From NCBI GenBank assembly GCA_026990815.1, contig JALXCS010000380.1, positions 1 through 34,002 of the forward strand: DNA of 34,002 nucleotides. The letters run 5' to 3'. A program made the translations under genes and the position numbers. The notes below the pieces were generated by a model that was not told the DNA's origin, did not search any database, and saw only the letters and a program-made list of their open reading frames with translations. Below, piece after piece: positions 27,742 to 34,002 of this stretch. The stretch comes from Methylomonas sp. Its GTDB lineage: Bacteria; Pseudomonadota; Gammaproteobacteria; Methylococcales; Methylomonadaceae. The first letter of the stretch is position 1. Every line of letters begins with the position of its first letter.

Positions 27742-29910
27742 ATGGTGGAATTGGCTGAAAAAATCAATATTGAATTGCCTCAGGACAAGTTACTGAGGCA
27801 ATTATGTACAATTTTGAGTCGATATTTGCATCAATCTCAAATTGATGAGGTCATTCACGCCTACGAATTTGGAGCCAACGCCCATTCTGGACAAGTTCGG
27901 AAAACCGGCGAAGCATACATTTGCCATCCGCTTTCAGTCGCCATTTATCTTGCTGAAATGCGTATGGATGCCCAAGGGATTATGGCGGCTTTGTTACATG
28001 ATGTGCTTGAGGATACCGAGGTAACAAAGTCCGAATTACAACATTTGTTCGGAGAAGATGTTGCCGAGTTAGTCGATGGATTGACCAAACTCTCAAAAAT
28101 TGACAACAAACCGCACGATGAAGCTCAAGCTGAAAATGTCCGTAAAATGATTCTAGCCATGGCTGACGATTTACGCGTCATCTTGGTCAAGCTAGCTGAT
28201 CGCCTGCATAACATGCAAACTCTGGATGTTATGAAAAGCAAAAAAAAACAACGGATAGCAAAAGAAACATTGGATATTTATGTGCCTATTGCCAATCGTT
28301 TAGGTATGAACGACATGCGCAGACAATTGCAATCCCTTGGATTTTACAATCTGTATCCAATGCGCTTTCGGGTTTTACAAAAAGCCTTGAAAAAAATTCG
28401 TGGTAACCGTAAGGAAATTGTCGACACGGTTGAATCAGCGATCAAAAACAGGCTCATTGAAAATCAGTTAAATTGTGAAGTCACCGGCAGGGAAAAAAAT
28501 CTTTACAGCATTTATCAAAAAATGCTGAAAAAAAAAATTTCCTTTTCGGATGTTGCCGATATTTATGCTTTTAGAATTTGCTGCGATACTGTTGATACCT
28601 GCTACCGGGTTCTGGGTGCCGTGCATAACCTATACAGCCCGGTGCCAGGCCGTTTTAAGGATTATATTGCCTTACCCAAAGCCAATGGCTACCAATCGCT
28701 TCATACCCTGCTAATCGGCCCTTTTGGATTACCTATCGAAATCCAGATCAGAACCCATCAGATGCACCAAATTTCTGAATCTGGAATCGCTGCCCACTGG
28801 CTATACAAATCTGATAACGAAAAAAAATCCACTTTGCAGGATTTAGCCCATGAGTGGCTTAGAGATTTGCTTGAAATTCAGAAAAGCGCAGGCAATCCAT
28901 TGGAGTTCATTGATAATCTAAAAATTGATTTATACCCACAGGAAGTTTTTGTATTTACACCACAAGGAAATATTATTAAATTACCCAGAAATGCTTCAGT
29001 AGTTGATTTTGCATATGCCGTGCATACAGATATTGGCAATTCCTGTATTTCTGCCCGTATTGACAAACAGCTGGTTCCTTTACAAACCAAACTTGAAACC
29101 GGTATGACTATCGACGTCATCACTGCTGAGTGGGCGAGACCAAACCCGCTGTGGCTGAATTATGTGGTAACGGCAAAAGCCAGAAGCGGCATCAGAAATT
29201 TTCTAAAACATTTTAAACAACAAGAAGCCATTGACCTTGGAAAAAGATTACTGGAAAAGGAATTGAACAGTATGGATTTGTCTTTTGACAAAATACCTGA
29301 ATCGCATCTCACCAAACTTCTAGAAGCGTTGGAAATATCCACCAAGGAAATTTTGCTGGAAGAAATTGGACTGGGAAATCGCATGCCTTTTTTGATTGCC
29401 AAAAGAATCAGTCAAAATGACATGCTGGAAGCCGTCAAACTGGAAGACATCGAACATAACCAAAAATCGCCATTACTGATTAAAGGTACAGAAGGGATGG
29501 TTGTGACACTTGCAAAATGCTGTCATCCGATTCCCGGTGATCCGATTCTCGGCTATTTCAATCCTGGTCGAGGTATTGTCGTTCATCATCATGAATGCCG
29601 CAACAGTAAAGACAATCGAATCAAAAAAACCAATTGGCTTGATGTTGAATGGGGTCAAGACATTACAGGAGAATACCCGGTTGAAATTCACCTTGAATTA
29701 CTCAACCGCCAGGGGGCCTTAGCAACCGTTATTTCTACAATTTCGTCAATGAAATCCAATATTGAAAACATTCAGGTTATTGGCCAGGATGATTCAATAT
29801 CAGTTGATCAAATTATTTTAAGTGTTAAAGACAGAGTACATCTGGCCAACATCATGCGTAAACTAAAAAAACTCTCATTCGTTTTAAAATTATCACGTAC
29901 TAAATCCTAA
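27742..29910 (+). CDS. spoT: Bifunctional (p)ppGpp synthetase/hydrolase
   Basis: 722 aa; intact HD hydrolase motif '[11 protein letters not shown]', synthetase motif '[19 protein letters not shown]', TGS and ACT regions; rpoZ-spoT-ridA-recG order. Confidence 0.95.
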   Translation: MVELAEKINIELPQDKLLRQLCTILSRYLHQSQIDEVIHAYEFGANAHSGQVRKTGEAYICHPLSVAIYLAEMRMDAQGIMAALLHDVLEDTEVTKSELQHLFGEDVAELVDGLTKLSKIDNKPHDEAQAENVRKMILAMADDLRVILVKLADRLHNMQTLDVMKSKKKQRIAKETLDIYVPIANRLGMNDMRRQLQSLGFYNLYPMRFRVLQKALKKIRGNRKEIVDTVESAIKNRLIENQLNCEVTGREKNLYSIYQKMLKKKISFSDVADIYAFRICCDTVDTCYRVLGAVHNLYSPVPGRFKDYIALPKANGYQSLHTLLIGPFGLPIEIQIRTHQMHQISESGIAAHWLYKSDNEKKSTLQDLAHEWLRDLLEIQKSAGNPLEFIDNLKIDLYPQEVFVFTPQGNIIKLPRNASVVDFAYAVHTDIGNSCISARIDKQLVPLQTKLETGMTIDVITAEWARPNPLWLNYVVTAKARSGIRNFLKHFKQQEAIDLGKRLLEKELNSMDLSFDKIPESHLTKLLEALEISTKEILLEEIGLGNRMPFLIAKRISQNDMLEAVKLEDIEHNQKSPLLIKGTEGMVVTLAKCCHPIPGDPILGYFNPGRGIVVHHHECRNSKDNRIKKTNWLDVEWGQDITGEYPVEIHLELLNRQGALATVISTISSMKSNIENIQVIGQDDSISVDQIILSVKDRVHLANIMRKLKKLSFVLKLSRTKS

Positions 29911-29915
29911 CCGAC

Positions 29916-30317
29916 ATGAACAAGGAAATCATCCAGACACCAAAAGCCCCCCAGGCCATTGGAACCTACTCGCAAGCCGTTAAAGTTGATCAAACTGTTT
30001 ATCTTTCTGGACAAATCCCGCTTGACCCGGAGACGATGGAAATTGTCGAAGGTGATATTACCGCTCAAATCAGACGCGTTTTTGATAATCTGAAGGCGGT
30101 AACGGAAGCTGCTGGCGGTAATCTTTGCCATATTGTTAAATTAAATGTTTTTTTAACCGATTTAAGCAATTTTCCTGTTGTTAATGATGTCATGGCTGAA
30201 TATTTTGCCGAGCCCTACCCTGCCCGCGCTGCAGTGGGTGTTGCCGCACTACCCAAAGATGTTGCAGTCGAAATGGATGCGATCTTGCATTTGCCGGAAC
30301 AGGAATACACCATTTAA
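29916..30317 (+). CDS. ridA: RidA family reactive intermediate/imine deaminase
   Basis: 133 aa; '[36 protein letters not shown]', '[21 protein letters not shown]'. Confidence 0.93.
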   Translation: MNKEIIQTPKAPQAIGTYSQAVKVDQTVYLSGQIPLDPETMEIVEGDITAQIRRVFDNLKAVTEAAGGNLCHIVKLNVFLTDLSNFPVVNDVMAEYFAEPYPARAAVGVAALPKDVAVEMDAILHLPEQEYTI

Positions 30318-30325
30318 TTCTCAGC

Positions 30326-32410
30326 GTGCATGAATCGCTTACCCAACCTGTTACCACGCTTGCTGGAATTGGCGGACAGACGGCAAAACGCCTAGAAAAA
30401 CTTGGAATTCAACAGGTTATTGATCTGATTTTTCATCTCCCCCTGCGTTATGAGGATCGCACCCGCATCTTACCCATCGGTTCATTAGTACCCGATCAGA
30501 ATGCGTTGATTTGTGGAACCATAGAATTCACTGACATCATAACCAGCGGTCGAGGAAGCTTTATTTGTAAAATCAGTGATGGCACTGGTTTTATCAGCTT
30601 GCGGTTTTTTCATTTCAATGCGGGATTGCAAAAACGACTTGTGGCAGGAGCACTAATAAGTTGTTTTGGAGAAGTTCGGTTTGGTTTTTCCGGGCTTGAA
30701 ATGATTCATCCAGAATACAAAAAAATCTCCTCAAAAGAGGACTGCATCACTGAAACCAAATTGACCCCTGTTTACCCTCTTACTGAAGGTGTTCGGCAAA
30801 CAACAATGCGAAAAGCCATTCAACAAGCTCTAAATTTGTTTTTTCAATCCGGACAAAGCCAAATTGATGAATTGCCTGAAATCATCCGAAAAAAAATGGC
30901 CTTTTCAACGCTTCATGAAGCCCTGGAAACACTCCACTCACCAGACCAAAACATAACACTTGAAGACCTGGAAAATGGCAATTTACCGGCCCGTAGGCGT
31001 CTCGCTTTTGAAGAATTACTCAGCCATCATCTGAGCCATTTGCAAACAAAAAAAGCCAACCGACAATGGCAGGCACCTGTATTTAATACTAATCAACAAT
31101 GCATAAGACAATTTCTTCATGCACTGCCTTTTACACTAACCACCGCTCAAAAACAAGTGATCAAAGAAATCGAACAGAACTGTCAACTACAAACGCCAAT
31201 GATGCGGCTTATTCAGGGTGATGTTGGTTCCGGGAAAACTGTAGTTTGTGCCTATGCTTCGTTGCTTGCTGTTGAATCCGGGTTTCAGGTTGCCATCATG
31301 GCTCCAACAGAGCTGTTGGCTGAACAGCACTACCGTAGTTTCTGTGATTGGTTTCAGTTCAAAGAATATAAAATAAGTTTGCATACCGGTCAGAACAAAG
31401 GCAAACAGCGCGAAAACATCTTGCAGGCTATTGCCACTGGAGACAGTCAAATCATTATCGGTACACATGCTTTGTTTCAGGAAGCAGTCAATTTCTCTAG
31501 GCTGGGTTTAATCATTATTGATGAACAACACCGGTTTGGTGTCAACCAGCGGTTAGCATTAAGAGAAAAAGGCAGCCATTCGAACATCAAACCTCATCAA
31601 TTAATCATGACCGCTACACCAATTCCGAGAACCTTGGCGATGTTAAATTATTCTGAACTGGATATTTCAATTATTGATGAACTCCCGCCGGGAAGAAAAA
31701 AGATTGTTACTCGTGCGGTCAGCTCTGAAAGAAGGGATGAAGTGATTTCCAGGATCAATCATTGGACAGAACAGGGATTCCAAAGTTACTGGGTTTGCAC
31801 CTTGATTGAAGAATCAGAAATTCTACAATGTGAGGCTGCTGAAAAAACTGCCGAAAAACTGATTACCGCTTTGCCAGAAGTCAAAATTGGCTTGGTTCAT
31901 GGCAGGATAAAATCATCGGAAAAAGAGCAAGTCATGTCTGACTTTAAACAACACAAACTAGACATGCTGGTTGCAACAACTGTCATTGAAGTTGGCGTCG
32001 ATGTTCCCAATGCGAGTTTAATGATTATTGAAAATCCCGAACGCCTCGGGCTGTCACAACTTCATCAATTACGTGGTCGAGTTGGCAGAGGCGCAAATGA
32101 AAGCTTTTGTCTGCTTATGTACCAACCACCATTGTCTGATACTGCCAAGCAGCGATTGGGAATTTTGCGAGAAACCAGCGATGGTTTTGTCATTGCAGAA
32201 AAAGATCTGGAACTGAGAGGCCCGGGCGAAATGCTGGGAACCCGGCAAACCGGACAGATGCAGTTTAAAATTGCTGACCTGTCAATTGATTCAGATTTGT
32301 TGGAATCAGTACAATCTTCCGCACAATTCATAGAACAGCAATCACCCCAGATCATTCAGCCATTAATACAGCGATGGCTGGGTAATACATCACATTATGC
32401 TGAGGTATAG
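30326..32410 (+). CDS. recG: ATP-dependent DNA helicase RecG (GTG start)
   Basis: 694 aa; 'RLIQGDVGSGKTVVCAYASLLAVESGFQVAIMAPTELLAEQHY', 'IIDEQHRFGVNQR', 'MTATPIPRTLAM', 'QLRGRVGRG'. Confidence 0.96.
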   Translation: MHESLTQPVTTLAGIGGQTAKRLEKLGIQQVIDLIFHLPLRYEDRTRILPIGSLVPDQNALICGTIEFTDIITSGRGSFICKISDGTGFISLRFFHFNAGLQKRLVAGALISCFGEVRFGFSGLEMIHPEYKKISSKEDCITETKLTPVYPLTEGVRQTTMRKAIQQALNLFFQSGQSQIDELPEIIRKKMAFSTLHEALETLHSPDQNITLEDLENGNLPARRRLAFEELLSHHLSHLQTKKANRQWQAPVFNTNQQCIRQFLHALPFTLTTAQKQVIKEIEQNCQLQTPMMRLIQGDVGSGKTVVCAYASLLAVESGFQVAIMAPTELLAEQHYRSFCDWFQFKEYKISLHTGQNKGKQRENILQAIATGDSQIIIGTHALFQEAVNFSRLGLIIIDEQHRFGVNQRLALREKGSHSNIKPHQLIMTATPIPRTLAMLNYSELDISIIDELPPGRKKIVTRAVSSERRDEVISRINHWTEQGFQSYWVCTLIEESEILQCEAAEKTAEKLITALPEVKIGLVHGRIKSSEKEQVMSDFKQHKLDMLVATTVIEVGVDVPNASLMIIENPERLGLSQLHQLRGRVGRGANESFCLLMYQPPLSDTAKQRLGILRETSDGFVIAEKDLELRGPGEMLGTRQTGQMQFKIADLSIDSDLLESVQSSAQFIEQQSPQIIQPLIQRWLGNTSHYAEV

Positions 32411-32416
32411 AAACAG

Positions 32417-32989
32417 TTGAAAAAAAGCATTTTATATTCAACAGAGCCAGACTGGAAAATCAACCATCCTGGAACACATCGACATATTTCCGAACAAGCT
32501 GCAAGCTGGATTTATGAACCAGAATCTATTACCCGACGATTACGATGCCTATACAACAATCAAGTCAATGTCGAACTGTTATTGCATCAATATAGTCTCC
32601 CTTATATAAGCGAAAACCAGTTGCTAGGACAATCTAATCATCAATATTCCCTGATTCGGGAAGTCATCCTCAAATCCAATGGCAAACCGTTGATCCTGGC
32701 ACGTACTGTTATCCCGAAAAAAACCTTGCATGGTGCTCAACGAATTTTATCCCGGCTTGGAAACAAACCATTGGGAGAAGTGATATTTTCTTACCCTAAA
32801 TTGCAACGTTTGGAAATACAAGTCTGCCAAATCGAACCATCCCTGTGGTGTCCAAAAATTAAAAATCGAATTGACCTAAATAATCCGATCTGGGCCAGAC
32901 GAACTATCTATGCAATTAAAAACAGACAACTGCTAGTTAGTGAATTTTTTCTACCGGAAATAACAGGGAATCTTCCCAATACGATGTAA
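32417..32989 (+). CDS. ubiC: Chorismate lyase (probable, TTG start)
   Basis: 190 aa; 'SWIYEPESITRRLR', 'REVILKSNGKPLILARTVIPKKTLHG', 'LGNKPLGEVIF', 'WARRTIYAIKNRQLLVSEFFLPEI' match the chorismate lyase pattern. Confidence 0.9.
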   Translation: MKKSILYSTEPDWKINHPGTHRHISEQAASWIYEPESITRRLRCLYNNQVNVELLLHQYSLPYISENQLLGQSNHQYSLIREVILKSNGKPLILARTVIPKKTLHGAQRILSRLGNKPLGEVIFSYPKLQRLEIQVCQIEPSLWCPKIKNRIDLNNPIWARRTIYAIKNRQLLVSEFFLPEITGNLPNTM

Positions 32990-32996
32990 CAATATC

Positions 32997-33893
32997 ATGT
33001 CCCTTTTTCGTTTCTCATTTAAAGCGCTAGGATCAATATGTGAACTGCAACTTTACTCTGTTAATAAAAGACACGCTGACAAAGTTGCCCAACTTGTAAA
33101 AGAGGATGTTTTTCGTATTGAACAGCGATATTCAAGGTATCGGGAAGACAGTATTTTATCAATTATCAACCAAACAGCCCATCAAGGTGGATCTTTAACT
33201 ATCGATGATGAAACTCTCGCGTTGTTAAATTATGCACGTACCTGCTATCAACAAAGCGATGGTTTATTCGATATTACTTCAGGAGTTTTAAGAGAAGTCT
33301 GGGATTTCAAATCACAAATTATCCCGACAGAACAACAAATAAAAGCTGTTTTACCACGTATTGGCTGGGAAAAAATCAGCATTGAAAACAATGTTCTCAG
33401 CTTTACTATTCCCGGTATGCAGCTTGATTTTGGCGGTATCGGTAAAGAATATGCTGTTGACAGAGCCGCCACTATTTGTCGACAACAGGGAATTGAATAC
33501 GGTTTAGTTGATTTGGGTGGAGACATCAAAATTATTGGCCCTCATGCAAATGGCAAACCCTGGTCAGTCGGAATTCGTCATCCCGGAAAATCCGGCCAAC
33601 TGATGGCAAGTATTGATGTTTCGAAGGGTGCTCTGGCAAGCAGCGGTGATTACGAACGCTGCATTATTATCAATGGCGAAAGGTACAGTCATATCCTTAA
33701 CCCTAAAACCGGCTGGCCAGTTCGAGGATTATCATCTATTACAGTGATTGCCGAGCAGTGCGTCATTGCTGGGAGTTTGACCACAATTTGCATGTTAAAA
33801 CAAAGTCAGGGGAAAAAGTGGATTGCTGAACTAAGTGTTCCTCATATCTGGATGGATGATAAAAATAAAATTGGCGGATCATTAGCAACCTAG
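32997..33893 (+). CDS. apbE: FAD:protein FMN transferase (ApbE family)
   Basis: 298 aa; 'FDITSGVLREVWDF', 'LDFGGIGKEYAVDRAATICRQQGIEYGLVDLGGDIKIIG', 'YSHILNPKTGWPV'. Confidence 0.93.
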   Translation: MSLFRFSFKALGSICELQLYSVNKRHADKVAQLVKEDVFRIEQRYSRYREDSILSIINQTAHQGGSLTIDDETLALLNYARTCYQQSDGLFDITSGVLREVWDFKSQIIPTEQQIKAVLPRIGWEKISIENNVLSFTIPGMQLDFGGIGKEYAVDRAATICRQQGIEYGLVDLGGDIKIIGPHANGKPWSVGIRHPGKSGQLMASIDVSKGALASSGDYERCIIINGERYSHILNPKTGWPVRGLSSITVIAEQCVIAGSLTTICMLKQSQGKKWIAELSVPHIWMDDKNKIGGSLAT

Positions 33894-33914
33894 ATTCAAC
33901 TCATAAGTGCAATT
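33891..33914. repeat. 24-bp dispersed repeat, copy B (inverted relative to copy A)
   Basis: TAGATTCAACTCATAAGTGCAATT; its first three bases are the apbE stop codon. Confidence 0.85.
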
Positions 33915-33990
33915 CATTTTAATGGAAATGGAAGGGCCAGCTGATGTATAGTTCAAGCTTTTTCAATCCGACCAAAGAATGAGGAAACTT

Positions 33991-34002
33991 ATGAAGAAAT
34001 AT
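33991..34002 (+). CDS. 5' end of a truncated CDS (MKKY...)
   Basis: ATGAAGAAATAT at the window edge, preceded by GAGGAAACTT ribosome-binding-like sequence. Confidence 0.5.

Noticed and set aside
24867-33914. Composite transposon bounded by the 24-bp inverted repeats
   Set aside because: The interior consists of core genes in a conserved order (rpoZ-spoT-ridA-recG) with no transposase, so mobilisation as a unit is unlikely.
1-34002. CRISPR arrays, tRNA/rRNA genes, prophage
   Set aside because: No regularly spaced direct repeats, cloverleaf-like sequences or phage structural genes were recognised by eye.

Overview
34-kb window of a moderately AT-rich, probably gammaproteobacterial chromosome. 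The taxon is an inference from gene content and order. Most of the window is housekeeping. Minus-strand genes include a di-haem cytochrome c peroxidase/MauG-type protein, trmJ-cysE, purM, a P-loop ATPase-metA-guanine deaminase operon, a MATE transporter and a very large SNF2 helicase. Plus-strand genes include suhB, a DUF3530 protein, a DUF2066 protein, a spermidine-synthase-like protein, pgk, and rpoZ-spoT-ridA-recG-ubiC-apbE. The best candidate for an under-described system is the compact minus-strand operon at 12.6-18.4 kb: exported small protein, membrane-anchored DUF2760 protein, Hsp70 (637 aa), and Hsp70 with a long C-terminal extension (917 aa, DUF3731-type). It has no J-domain or GrpE gene in the window. 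Other observations are a 52-aa small membrane-protein ORF absent from the supplied ORF track, a 24-bp dispersed inverted repeat (23/24 identical) whose second copy supplies the apbE stop codon and which resembles IS30-type ends, a clear intrinsic terminator, and several palindromes in intergenic regions. No tRNA, rRNA, CRISPR array or intact mobile element was recognised. All family names come from reading motifs by eye; no searches were run.
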